Positions 47,300 to 59,407 are shown, numbered from the stretch's first letter. The stretch: 64,000 nucleotides of DNA from Oscheius tipulae (GCA_037178975.1 JASJZH010000005.1:5208001-5272000); one strand, 5' to 3'. Numbers and translations are program-made. Notes: a model not told the origin generated them from the letters alone.

Positions 47300-48020
47300 C
47301 AACATTTATTCCAGTTTGTTTAACAGAAGTAATGCACAACAGACCCCAGGAACCAGAAATAACAAAGCAGAATGCTTTAGCTCATCTGGTTCTCGTGGTA
47401 TTTAGAGATCATTTGTGCCGAGAGTACGTTCAAAATTATCAGCAGTTTTGCCGCGTTGTTGGTCGGTCAGGACAGTATGTTGCAGCTTCGGGCAGTTCAC
47501 ATCGTAGAGAATGTGCACGACAGAGGCATTTCTCCGAGTCAGAACAGATGAACTTGAGGTTGTGTAGGAAGATGGCTCGGGACTGAAAATGTTACTGTCG
47601 CTAACATATTTGAGCCATCAACCGAAATTCCCCATCCTTTCTAATGGTGTTCTTCCACGATATCCAATTGTAGCCTGACGCCTATTTTGTTGCCCTCTTC
47701 ACTGAATATCTAAGAATCTCGACCAGTAACCTAAAACAGCAAATACTAATGTGACAACTAGCATACTTCTTGCTGCCATCCATTCAACTTCAAGATGGCT
47801 TTGAGACGAACTAAAGTAAAGTAACTGAACAGTAAAGGCGTTCAGATAAGAAAAAAGAGTAGAGCCGCGGCAGTTATGACTATGAATCCATATTGGATAC
47901 GTCTCGGCCGATTCTAATGGAACAAGAGCTCATCCGGGTGGTGATGTCAGCCCAACCTTTTGACATGGGCAGAATTATTCGAACAAAAATTGTTCAACCT
48001 TGGGTTGGTTCTGGACTACA
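47300..48020 (-). pseudogene. Degenerate or divergent relative of the adjacent membrane-protein gene
   Basis: Around 47460-47580 (minus) the sequence HILYDVNCPKLQHTVL parallels ISYDVNCPRHHRLVV of the gene to its left. The DNA before it is also similar (SVAYIIKRSSF against RAIFLHNLKFI). Further upstream, frames such as TYPIWIHSHNCRGSTLFSYL and EVEWMAARSMLVVTLVFAVL could be earlier exons, either of this copy or of one longer gene that includes both. Stops and frame breaks appear between the segments. I favour a partial tandem duplicate, but a single gene with an internal repeat is not excluded. Confidence 0.35.
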
Positions 48021-49497
48021 TCTATAAGTGACATCTGTGTTTGTATTTGCAAGATTTTTTCAGCTCTCAATCTCGATCCTTCCAGCTACTGGTTACTCAT
48101 GCTGTCTTTTGGTTGAGCCTTATAATGGAAAAAGATCGTCCTCGCCGGACTCTGATGCCGACTAGACCCGCGAGAGATCCCGTTTTCCGACTGCAGCAGC
48201 CCTGTGGTCGACTGGGATTTGCCTTGATATCGCGCCGACGCGCGCTGGCACTGCCGAGGTACCTGTACGCGCCGAAAGACTTTTCCTTGCCTCGACAACC
48301 TCTCACTTTTTCCGGAAGTTAGCCTGTTCCTTACTTCCTCTCCTCCCGTACCTTATCATCTTAAATCTGTCTCGATTCTTATGATCGAGAACGTGTCGGA
48401 AGTACGGGATTACACTCACTCTCAAATATGTATAAAAGACGAGATCAAGACTTCGATCCAGCCATCTCTTTCCCAAAATGAGCTTTTCCCAAGATCTTCG
48501 AGAGAAATCTAACCGTATGAAGAAATAGCGGTTTTCCCGTTCCCCGCCATTCGCTTCGGATTCCGCGGTCAGATTGCCGTTCCCCTTGGGAAAACAGCTC
48601 TCTCTTATTCCTTAAAAACAGTTTCTGTTTGTATGCAACACGGATCTTTCGCTACTTCTATATTTTCTTTGTTAAAGCTTACTGTTATCCCAAAAATTCC
48701 CTCTCAAGACAATTGTCTATCTCGATATGTTCCTTTGATCCAGACCAGTTGGAAGCACGTATGCAAATCTCAGTCTCCTCACAACTTTTTCCAGTCCGTG
48801 ACAATTAAGTTCGCACATCGTCTCCTCTCCTGTTCCCCTGGCAGAGAGACATAAATAACCCTTGTCCCAAAGATTTCAAAGCTGCCAGCTAACAAGAAAA
48901 CTTTTTTGGTTCGCATTTTCACATGTAGGTTTAGCCAGAGTTTCTTGACTCGCTCCTACCGACAGTTTTCCAACATCTTATAAACTGTTTCGAAAGAACC
49001 ATCTGTACTTTTTACACATAAAACTGACAAAGTCCCTCAATGTGACGCTTTCTGTTCTCTTGTCTTTATTTGTTACTCTGACAGAGCCATTTTCACCATG
49101 CTCTCTCTGGGAAACCGATTAAACCTTATTGTCTTCTCGTTTCTTGCACAGAACTGATTGAAGTCCGTTTCCTTGCTTTCAAACTACAACCAGCCGAAAC
49201 CACAATTGATAATTAGCCGTTAATGCGAATGTTTACCTAGTTATCGTAGCTGGTTCTGCTGGTTATCTGTCTCATCCATTCAGGAACTCGTTACCATTCT
49301 CCTTCTTCAGAATTCCCGCCAAAAAATTACTTTAAAAGATCTTACTGTTCCCTCCTCATTACCACTGCCATTGCACCACTCCCTCTTCTCAGTCTCTTTC
49401 CCGCCCCTTAATTGTTCGAGTTTCTTCATCTCTCGCCCATCGGCAGCAGCAAGCCAAGTCATATAATCTCGTCAGCCGATCTCTTTCTTTTCCAGCC
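48021..49497. other. Intergenic stretch
   Basis: About 1.5 kb with no convincing gene. It is pyrimidine-rich towards 49400-49490, as expected just upstream of the next gene's trans-splice or 5' region. Confidence 0.45.
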
Positions 49498-51858
49498 ATG
49501 CTGCTCCTTGTGGTGTTGCCTTTTTTCGTCGCCGGACAGCAGCTCTACGGACCCTCACAATTGGATCACTATGCTCGACTCTTGAATTCCGGAAACTTGG
49601 GCGGTTTTGGATGGTTCCAGGATGCTTTGAACAAGGTTGGTGGGAGACAGGGAAAGTAAAGAAAAAGTAACCTTGGGTGCTCTTATAAGGAGGGACAATT
49701 AAAAGCGAACGGTCCAGGTGTGGAACATGTTGCGTGAGAAGAAAACATGCCCCTTAGCGGTAGTGAGAAGTCCACAATTGACACTTGAGGCTTGTGGGGG
49801 GAAAAGTGGAAAGTCGGATCAGTGACCAGAAAGTTATGTTCAGCAAAAGATATGGAAAACAAGAGAGCAATTCTCAATTAGGGACAGTATGTTAATCTGC
49901 GGTTTCAGTATTTTTAGTTAGATCTCTGACCATGTCAGACTCCATACCCATAATGAATCATTTTTTTTCGCTGACAGCCCAAAACATACAGAAGAACCTG
50001 TACATTTGCTTCACCCGCTTTGCACGCATATCCCCCGCCTGATAATCACTGATCTGGCTTAAAGGGGGTGTGAAAACTTGGTTCTTTTCACAGGAAGGTC
50101 GTTTATCATCTCTGTATTCACATACTCAGAGACTGGTTTACAGGGAACTGTCAGGAATATTGGTGATGTGGACGGACATTCACGGCTCCGTGGCCTGCCA
50201 CCACTTCCCCTGACTCACGATGAAGTTCTTCATCAATTGACTTCTACCCAAAGTCCCTTAACTACTCCGGCAACTGCCCGACCTACAGCTGCCACGACAA
50301 TGCCGCCTCCAATGCCTATTTATGCGGTCAACTCAGCGCCGGAGATGCCACCGAGACCTGAAGACAGGTTGGTGGTTGGGTGCTTGCGCAACATCGGTAG
50401 ACATTATTGGCGTGATGATGCTGCTTGTTTAGGTATCGGGGAAAGTTCGATGATGACGGAGTCTTCCATCCGGACGAGGAGGAGACGAAGCTGAAGAGGA
50501 ACCAGATCTATGGGGCTAAGATCAAGGAACTGCCGGACAAACAACAAGCTGATGAGCCGCAGGAGGCAGCAGACAATGAGGTAGGGTAGTACGCTACGAA
50601 GCTCAAAACTTGTGGGACTCAAGACTATTTCTTTTTTTTGCGAAGCTTTGATTTCCTTTCGTTTGGACTTCAGAACGTCCCTTCCAATCCGAAAATCTGG
50701 AGAGAAAGTCTTTTCTTTTCCGCCTGGTCAAACACTTATCCTTGTCCATGTGACGTAGATGCTTCGGGAGAATAGTGAAAGTGGAAAAAATGACCGTGAC
50801 TCAGTCGAAAATTTCAAGGTGAAAGACGGCAGGTTTTTCGCTGTCCGCAGGATGATCCAGCAGAATCGAAAAACAAACGAGAGATAACTGTCGAAGCCTC
50901 TTTGTCTCTCTGCCTTTAGCTCAAAAAGTCAATTCCAGAGAGACGACTTCTATGACGAAACGACCGGACTTCGAGGAGCCAAATCACGCAGAGTCGCTCG
51001 TCAACACGTCGTTGACCATGGTGTTCAGAGATCTACTTCAAGACGGATCAATCACGGTTAGTCTTCCCAAGAACTCTTGAAAGTAGATTTAGATATCCAT
51101 GCCCGACAGATCAAATCTCCTGCACCAAGATTTGTTCAACAGCCCCAGCCTCAACTTCGACAGCTTCCTCCACAGCCCCAACAGATTCAGCAACCTCTGC
51201 CTCAACCACAGTACCCCGGCTTTGTTTTCCAGTAAATTGAAACTTGGAGCCGTTTAAAATGAACTGAGTTTAGGCCACGAGCACCAGCTGGCGGAAGAGA
51301 CCAAGTTTTGACGAATCTACTGACAGAGATTGAGGAATACGATGACTTCTTGGTGAATCGTATACAGAGACAGAGAGTGACAATGTCTTTCAGGAGCAGC
51401 ACAGGGTCTACCGTGATCAGTACCCACTGTCCAAGCCCGTCCTGAACCCCTACCGTCTTCTTCCCGAAGGTCAGCTACCAACTCTACCCCGGCCAATCCA
51501 ATACCAGCAACAAGCCTTCAATCAAGTAGCCCAACAGGCTACTCCTCAGCAATGGGCTGTTAACGGAGGTGGTTGACCTTGATACCTTGTCACCGACTTT
51601 TCAGCTTCATCACAGCCAACTGCGCCACAACCTACGACGGCCTCGGGTGAAAATCCCCTGCTGAGTATATTCAACCTGTTCCGGGTGCCGCAGGCTGTTA
51701 GTCACCTTCTGGAACAGATCTTTAAAAAAGTGATTTAGCACGCCGCACCTACACTCAACGCCGAGGGACCAAACAACAACATCCCCCTCGTGGATATTAA
51801 CCAACGGCCGCTACAGTTCGTCAACCCGCTGGCGGGAATCTTCTCCTCGAGGAAATGA
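49498..51858 (+). CDS. Secreted Pro/Gln-rich protein (unrecognised)
   Basis: This multi-exon gene starts with a signal peptide (MLLLVVLPFFVAGQQ). Exon segments in order: LYGPSQLDHYARLLNSGNLG, LRGLPPLPLTHDEVLHQL with a Thr/Pro run, YRGKFDDGVFHPDEEETK, LYDETTGLRGAKSRRVARQ, a Gln/Pro run (RQLPPQPQQIQQPLPQ), a segment ending in LTEIEEYDDF, a segment with LNPYRLLPEGQLPTLPRPI, SIFNLFRVPQAVSHLLEQI, and a terminal ITQ-like block ending FVNPLAGIFSSRK. The composition suggests an extracellular structural or cuticle-associated protein. The block FDDGVFHPDEEETKLKRNQIYG looks like the most conserved part. I know no family for it, and several short introns are placed only approximately. Confidence 0.65.
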
Positions 51859-52156
51859 GAGGGAAGATCATAGTTATAAAGAACGTGTGGCTTGTTTTGA
51901 ACAGTTTATTTATTGTACATAGTATGTCCATGTCATAAAGAAGTTTGTTACTGTTTGGAAATTGGAGAGACAGGCAGATCAGAAAGTACGAACCGATAGT
52001 ACTTGCTGAACAAGGGATGAACTGTTAAAAGATCCTTTCTATTGTGAAAAGGAGAAACAGTCCAATTATATTTCCTCTCTTTGAAGCGCAATCAAGCTTT
52101 AGTATAGCAGTGATTGTCACCCCGGCAACGAGCATTTTCTCCTGTTTCTTCGTCGA

Positions 52157-55100
52157 ATGCGACCGCTCAGCCTTCTCTTGTGCTTCTTCCTCCGCCTCGT
52201 AATTTCTGACCTACTTTGGGGATGTGAACCGGGATGCACTAGAGGTAAGATAATAGAGTAGGGGGTAGGTCAAAACACTGTTTCAGGCCCTGTGGCGTCT
52301 TTCGCAAAGAATGCTCATGTAAATGAGAGTTGGTTCGTTGCCGGACTTGATAATCAAGGAGAAACTGTGCTGGTCCAAGATCTGGCTGGAAGTCTAATGG
52401 AATCTGAGTCAAAGTATGGTGTTATAGTAAGTCTCTGTCTATATTAAATTATCGCGACTCCAGATCCTCGAATCCGGTGCCAATTCGGCCATCAAATGGA
52501 TGTTCACCTCTTCTTCGCAGGATTTAGCCAGCTCAGGGCTGGGCTCTTCCAACCTCTCTTTGGATTCCTTCACAGAGATCTCGCCTACAATCTTCTCCAT
52601 CGAAGCTTCCAAGTACAATCGCTCTCCCAATGGGGTGAGTCAGAGTGATTCTTTTAACCTCCAAATGGTCTCCAGATGGTCTTAGCTTCTCCTAAATCCT
52701 TCATTTCCTGCCGAATCGACCCATTAAAGACCGTTGACTGTACCGTTGACGGTCTCTTTTTTGCCATAGTTTCTTGGGATCAGACGTTGGAAAGTCACCT
52801 AAAAGAGGATATCACATTTGTCGTTACTAGTCAATGTACTGTAAGTTGACTATTGAAGATAGTGAATAGTTTCAGTACTGTCCCGGACTGTCTCTCAGTG
52901 ATAAGTTTGTGAGAATCTGTCCTATCGGGTCTGGAGAGGGCACAACTGTGAGAGAGACATTACCGACGAGAAGTCCGACTAGTACTACTTCTCCTAAAGT
53001 GGCAACTACCAGTACAACAGAAGCGCAGACAACGACAACGATAGCTACGACAGCCACAACTATTGCGACTACTACCACAAGTACAACGACAGTCGCAACT
53101 ACGCCAAAGACTACTACAACGGCAATAACCACTGGAGAACCTACTACGGCAGAGGCACCAACCACTACTACAGAAAGGACAACGCCAGAAGCACCAACAA
53201 CTACTACTAAAACGACAACGGCAGGTAGGAAACGAGAGTTGTCCTAATAACGGTGATGCATACTCTGAATTTCAGTAACAACTGTTTCTCCTGCACCTGC
53301 ATCCAAAGCAATTTTCCAAAATGACTTGAAAGGGCTCCGTGTTGACTATCCTTCTGCGCCGAAAGGAGCCGTCAATTGTCATGAGTTCGTCGCCGACACG
53401 AGTCTTTTTGGTTCTCAAATGACATGCACAGGCGATGGTAAAGGGCTTGATATATCCTTTGGAACTGATTCGACAATAAAGCCCGGAGATATGGTCAAGA
53501 TTCGGTCAGATTCCGGGGCTTTGGAGCTCTCAGTAGCAGTCTCTGACTCGGTGGTTAGACCAGAAAACTTTCATTAGCAATTAACTCCATTAGGTACGAC
53601 CCAATTTTATAGTCGACTACAAGAAGACTGTGATGAAGTGCGAGAATAAGATGGAGTTTAATGTGAAGCAGGTATCAGGAATAGGAGGAAGAGAGGCCAG
53701 CTTTGAATGGAAGCAAGTCGAAGGTGGGTATTCTGATCTGTGAGATGTATGATTCTACAAAGACAGATCAGTTATTCAATGGTTTTAGGCAACGCCGTTT
53801 CCAATCTATTCCAAGAAGCAAAGAACCAGCGTGTTCTAACTTTACCAGTTAGCAAGAATGATAAAAAAGTAACAGTCAACTTGACCGTCTGCAACTTTGG
53901 TGGTCAATGTACAACAAGTGGCCCTATGACGATCAATATCATCGACTCGACAGAGAGTCTTATTGTATCTATTGAAGGTCAGTTTCTCTTTTTACTAATA
54001 ATATGATCTCAGGAGCTCCGCCTGTTATTTACCCTTCCATGGCTCTAAAACTGTCTGCAGTCGCCAAATTTTCATCTTGTGATGCGGTTATTGATGCGAG
54101 AGAGACGATCTACAACTGGACAGTCAACGGATCGGTTACATATGATTCGAGCTACCGTATCCTACCCTTCAGCCACAGTGTGAACCATACTGTTCCCGTT
54201 AATCTGCAAGCCTCATACGTGGAACCAAAAACCGAAAAACTGTACTTGGCGGAAGCTGAGACAAGGATTACGGTAAGCAATAGAGATATCAGATTCATCG
54301 GTAAACTTTCAGTATACTGCAGAGCCTCTTATCTTGACTATCGACGCTGCCAAAAGAACTCATCCAGCTGACGCTGTTCTTTTCATAGATGCGTCAGCCT
54401 CCAGAGATCCGAACAGTGCTTTCACGGTCTTGACTCATTCCTGGTCTTGCACTCTGCCAAACTCTAATCAATCGTGCAATCTACCGAAAGGCACAAACTA
54501 CAACTCTCCTTACTTCGAACTACCATCCGCGATTCTGAACAGCACTGAAGAGTATCTGTTCACGGATCAGATCGCCTCCTCTCTGGGACAGAGTGGATCA
54601 GTCTCTAGTCTGGTTACTGTATCGGCAGCTCTTCTGCCAAGCGTCGTGCTGGTACCCATGGTCTTCCAGAAACAGAGCATTCACGACTATATCAGGTTGG
54701 TCGAGAGTGAGAGAGACAGATTTTTTCTTCCTATCAATAGGATCGTTATCATTATCTTTCAGACTTCTGGCTCTGATATCCAGTGAAGAGTCGCCGACTA
54801 ATGTGACTTGGGAGGTAATCCAGTCGTCAGGATACGACTACTTCGATCTTCAAGAATTTCTTCCCAACGACAAGATTGATTTCACTGTGAAAGCTGATGG
54901 TCGAAAGACCCTCGTCTCTCTTACGATCCCTCCAAAAGACAGTTCATGGACTGGTTTGGCTCCAAACTCCCGCTACCCTGTCAAGATCTCAGCCACCAAT
55001 CCTCAAGGAACATCGTCAGCTGAAGTGGTCCTAGAGACACTGACTGAACTGCCTCAGGGAGTAGTCGAGGTGTCTCCCAGAGAGAACTTGACCGGCTTGC

Positions 55101-58100
55101 TCACAGAAATCACTTTCCGCTTGGGAGACGGCTGGTCGAGTCAGAACATCCCGGTCAGTTACCGATTCGGCTATCGGATACTTCTGCAAGACAATGAATC
55201 TACAGTCGAATGGCTACCTCATACAACTAGTTCCTCCGTGGAGATTCTTTTACCTTCGGGTGGTCCAGGGGATAAGTCCTGTAACCGGACTGGATTCACA
55301 GCCATGGTCGAGGCATGTGACAGGACAGGAGCCTGTAGAGTGACCGAAACTGAAGAGTTCTACCTTGCTATACCAGACAATTTCACTCTAGCTATAAATG
55401 AAGCTGCTGCAAAGATAAACACGGATATTGTTAACGGTGAGTGTTGGAGAGAGAGTGATAACGTTTCAAGTCTTCAGCTAACCTTTTGAACTCTATGCAG
55501 AAGATCTGGGCTGTTGAACAAGAACTCTGTCAGGCCGGAATCGACGAGAATGTAGCTGACAAGAGCACTTTAACACTTCTTCATAGTCTCTCCTCAGAAA
55601 GTGGCCTCGAAGAATGGAAGGAGAAGGTTGACGCTGCTTCACATGTTCTCCCTAGCGTCTCCGACGAGGCCCTGTTGGAAATTCAACCAATTCTCCAGGA
55701 CTATCGGATCAAAATGGGCTTCAGTACCGTGGCCAGACAGAAGAGAGACACAAGTATGGTTGCTCTAGCCAATAATACAGTAACCTCGGAGAAGGAGGTA
55801 CTGTGAATTACACTGAACGTTTGAATAGATTTTAGGCTAGTGACATGCTGGAACTGTACGATCTTCTTCTACTGAGAAACCAGAGAGTCATGGATACGTA
55901 TCTGGCAAACATCAACGATTTCTTGTCAGCATTTTGCACACAATTGGATGATCAAAGTACAAGAACTTTAAACGCAAAGGTGAATGAACGTCTCACCCCT
56001 TTCATCACCCTCATAGGGCAACGACTTCATCCAGATCCAGGCTCAGGCCGTGAATCCAAACAGTGCAAACTTCTTGAACACTACTTTGGCTACAGCAGGC
56101 TCCACAGCCTACATTGCCTTCACAGAGATTTTCCAGTCTCTCTACAGGAGTTGGGCATGTTCCAGTGAGCTCTACTGCAGCTATGCCTGCCTAGCTTCGG
56201 CGAAGCTATTATCGAAAGTTTTCGGGTAAATTATGGGGAAAATATTGTACCAGGATAAAAGTTCAGCCTCAATAGTCAACTGGTTGAGATCTTCTATCCG
56301 GACAAAGCTCCAACTGATGCCAATAGATCAGTTTCGGATCTGTACAAGGTGAATGACAGTTCGACTAACAGAGACAGAGTTCCAGGTATCGATACTGAAC
56401 CCGATCAGTGGAAAGGCTGCTATTGTGATGCCTGTTCCTCTCTATAGTATCCGCATTCCTATAACAGACTACAAGCCGGCCAACTACTACTCTTGTTTCA
56501 TTTTTACCGATGCCGGTCAGGCCTGGGATGCTACGTCCTGTACTACTTCTCCCTACGCGTCGAAACAATCGGGAACAAATTACATAACCTGCAATTGTAC
56601 CACTTCTGGCTATATTGGAGTTTATACAACTTCTGCCCCAACTCCCCCTCAAGTCCCACTTCACAACGACATCAGACTCACGTTCCAGTTGAATTCAACG
56701 ACTAGTCCCACAGCTGGACAGATACTCACGTTTGTGACCAATATCGGTGGAGCTGGACAGTCTTCGCGACTCGTCAATTGGAAGTTCGGGGTGAACAACG
56801 ATACCCAGGCAGAGATTTCGGTCACCTTGAGACCTCCCTTCAAGACAACCCATATCACCAGCGCTTATGTGAGTTAGAGGCTTAGAGCATAAACAGTGGG
56901 ACAGAGACACAGATAGGGTGAAAATGGAACACTTGAAATAAGACACTGTGCGACAAGAACTGTTAAGAATGGGAGCTATCCGCCAACCAAACAACCTAGA
57001 ACATACACTCAAAAAGTCTAGACTACCACTAGTAAAGAGATAAAGGGCAACATACCCAGCTTTTAAAAGTTTCATTGTTGGTAGGTCCTTGGTGATGGGT
57101 CAGTCTAGGCCTTGGAGACGTCGCAAGCTTCGTAATCTCCTTCAGTTGTGGTAGCCCCTCCTCCTCCACCTGGAACAGGGGCAGGGATTGCTACAGGAGC
57201 TGGGACTGGCTGAGCGGCCTTCTTTCCACCACAGGAAACGACGGCCAGGACGGGTAGGCTGCAGATGACGGTAGAACATCTTGACCGGCTGGCAGAAGGA
57301 AGAAGTGATTTGGGACTGGAGACAGCCATCGGGATTAAGTTTGACAAACAGAACTGGTCACAGTTGGGGAATCTGGCAAGCCAAATGGAAGACATGAAAA
57401 CACATTGAGCTGCCGTCTTTCAGGCACTGCAAGCCATCCTCCGAGTGGTCGATCCTCGAAGCGGATTCGTCGCTTACGAACAGGTCAAGATCCTCGGAGC
57501 CACCTACGAAGTTATGACCAGAGCTCTCGTAGGCGACGGGAATGCCCGCAAAATGATTGTTCGCATCGACAAATCGTATTCTGTCGTTGTTGGTAACAAT
57601 TCGGAGTCTTTGGTCTCAAAATGGACGGATAGCATTAGTGCATCACTGAGAATTTCCAGCTACAGGTTCAAGGACCCTCAAATTTTCATGGGTGAGTATT
57701 TTGTAAAGGAGACGAAGGAACGACCTTCAGGCATCATCTTCAACTTTACCATTACAAAACCTTTTGAAGAAGAAAGGTCGGCCTCGTCAGTTGTTCTGTC
57801 AGCGGAGGAGATCTCTCTCATGTTGTTGGTAGGGAACTGTTTCATGCTAACTCTATCTCAACACTTCAATAATTATTCTTTCAGGAATCTACGTCCTACT
57901 CCGAACTATCTGTGACCAGCAGTACCGGTGAATCCATCACTTTGCCCGCAATCTCGGCCAACACTGACATAGTCGAGCTGAGAGTCATTCAGCGTAAGTC
58001 TCATTTTATTTTGACTCTCGTATCTTTAGAATATAACTCCTTGGTCATTGTTCTCCTGGTCAGTGTCCTGTCCGGTGTAATGATCATGTCATTGTACATT

Positions 58101-58358
58101 GGAGGAGCTGTCGTGGTCAAGGTTCGAACAGACCGATGTCTGGAAGAGGAAAGACGACGCGTGGTCATGAGAGACACTGCCGAAATCAGTGCACCGCCTC
58201 AGTATGGGGAAGCTGTACCAGGTAGCCAAGAGAATTATTATCAAGGAAAAATTTTCAGCTGGAGCGATCAGATCGCGGCACAGATGACCCCTGGAAATCG
58301 ATTCCCTCTTCTAGTGATAACAGTGTGCTTGACCCTACGACGTGTATTTTCCCACTAG
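52157..58358 (+). CDS. Single-pass receptor with mucin stalk, REJ-type region and GPS-like motif
   Basis: This is a very large gene with many short introns. A signal peptide (MRPLSLLLCFFLRLVISD) leads into a Cys-containing N-terminal region, then a Thr-rich mucin-like stretch (52960-53225). A long REJ-like region follows, with SWSCTLPNSNQSC and FIDASASRDPNSAF. It also holds a fibronectin-like TWTGLAPNSRYPVKISATNPQG block and the helical REJ tail. Next is a GPS-like Cys motif, WDATSCTTSPY...YITCNCTTSGYIGVY. One transmembrane helix (LVIVLLVSVLSGVMIMSLYI) and a short cytoplasmic tail (ISAPPQYGEA) end it. Polycystin-1 relatives continue with a PLAT domain and eleven helices; these are absent. The layout is closer to sea urchin REJ1. 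The exact last exon is uncertain, because an alternative splice at 58255 would read past the stop. Confidence 0.7.
52960..53225 (+). repeat. Low-complexity Thr-codon (ACN) repeat
   Basis: An imperfect ACN trinucleotide repeat encodes the mucin-like stretch of the REJ receptor (motifs TTTTIATTATT, TTTVATTPK, EAPTTTTE). Confidence 0.9.
57105..57395 (-). CDS. Probable small secreted protein nested antisense in an intron
   Basis: The 555 bp intron 56869-57423 of the REJ receptor gene contains a minus-strand frame with protein-like composition. It has a hydrophobic leader (STVICSLPVLAVVSC), then GGKKAAQPVPAPVAIPAP, a Gly run and TTTEGDYEACDVSKA at the stop. A signal-like leader ending in Cys, a short Pro/Gly spacer and a Y-E-x-C end suggest a short secreted or lipid-anchored peptide. 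The true start is unclear: the frame opens with ATG (MSSIWLARF), but a splice acceptor (ttctgccag) lies before the leader, so the first exon may be elsewhere. The host intron is about ten times longer than its neighbours. Confidence 0.45.
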   Translation of the reverse strand: MSSIWLARFPNCDQFCLSNLIPMAVSSPKSLLPSASRSRCSTVICSLPVLAVVSCGGKKAAQPVPAPVAIPAPVPGGGGGATTTEGDYEACDVSKA

Positions 58359-58372
58359 CAGCTAGTTTTTCG

Positions 58373-58378
58373 AATAAA
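58373..58378 (+). terminator. AATAAA overlapping the next gene's start codon
   Basis: AATAAA lies 15 bp after the stop of the REJ receptor. Its last A is the first base of the ATG of the BtpA-family gene. Confidence 0.5.
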
Positions 58379-59377
58379 TGTCGTCTTCGCGTGTTGTTGA
58401 ACGAATTCGGAGTCTTGGCCGCCCTTTTCTCTTCGGAATGATCCATGTTCCAGCTCTACCAGGGTTCGAATCTTTTCTTCTTTTATAGTAAACTAATAGA
58501 ACCCCAGCGAACAAACTTCCGCTCCCGGAAATCTTGAAAATCGTGGGTGAAGAAGCTGCCTGTTACGCTTCAAACGCAGTCGATGGGATTATTGTCGAGA
58601 ATATGCACGATTTACCATATTGTCGGCCACCGATTGGTCCAGAGATTGTGACTTCTATGACTCTGGCCTGTCAAAGTTAGCTTGAAAAGAAACAACAATA
58701 ATAAAAATTTTAGAAGTCAACGATGTTTTGGGTTCTTCAAGAAAAGATTTTCTTCTCGGAGTCCAAGTTCTAGCAGCGGCTAATCAGGAAGCCATAGCAG
58801 TCGCCCATGCAACAGGTTTCGATCTGATTCGAGCTGAAGGCTTTGTGTTCTCCCACGTCGCCGACGAGGGCTGGATTGACGGATGTGCGGGTCCGCTCTT
58901 GAGGTATAGGAAAATGATCGGAGCTGACAAAGTCGCAGTTTTTACTGATATAAAAAAGAAACATTCGTGGGTTGAGTAATCACATAGGTGTAGCAATTTC
59001 TTTTAAGAGCACATGCAGTAACTTCAGACGTCTCTATTGTCGAGATAGCCAATGCTGCAGAGTTTTTCATGGCAGATGGAGTCATAGTGACGGGAAAAAG
59101 TACTGGTACTGAAGCGGACCCAAGAGAACTTGAAGGTTAGATTATTTTCTGTACTCTCGTCCACTCTTGACCCTATCGCCTATTTCCAGAAGTCAAGAAG
59201 AAACGACTGCCTGTCTTTATTGGATCGGGGATAACCGTGGACAACATGGATAAATACAAGTCAGCCGACGGGTTCATTGTCGGCTCCGAGTTCAAAATCG
59301 ACTGTCAATGGCAGAATGCTCTCTCCACTGACAGAATCTCCCGTTTTGTTCAAAAACTTAAAAATATTCATCGATAA
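58378..59377 (+). CDS. BtpA-family protein (F13E9.13-like)
   Basis: This multi-exon gene encodes a TIM-barrel-like protein of the BtpA family. The ATG at 58378 starts MSSSRVVERIRSLGRPF. Family motifs: FGMIHVPALPG and TPANKLPLP at the N-terminus, AVDGIIVENMHDLPYCRPP, LGVQVLAAANQEAIAVAHA, FDLIRAEGFVFSHVADEGWI, ADKVAVFTDIKKKHS, ADGVIVTGKSTG and the C-terminal FIGSGITVDNMDKYKSADG with FIVGSEFK. It has about 275 residues, normal for the family. In cyanobacteria BtpA is needed for stable photosystem I; the role in animals is unknown. In C. elegans the protein is annotated as mitochondrial. It begins 19 bp after the upstream gene's stop, so the two may be co-transcribed. Confidence 0.92.
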
Positions 59378-59407
59378 ACAGCATAAAGTCACTTTTTGTA
59401 CATGTTT

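Noticed and set aside
48525-48600. Imperfect hairpin with gttttccc and gggaaaac ends, considered as a microRNA or other ncRNA
   Set aside because: Only the outer 8 bp pair well; the arms do not match further in.
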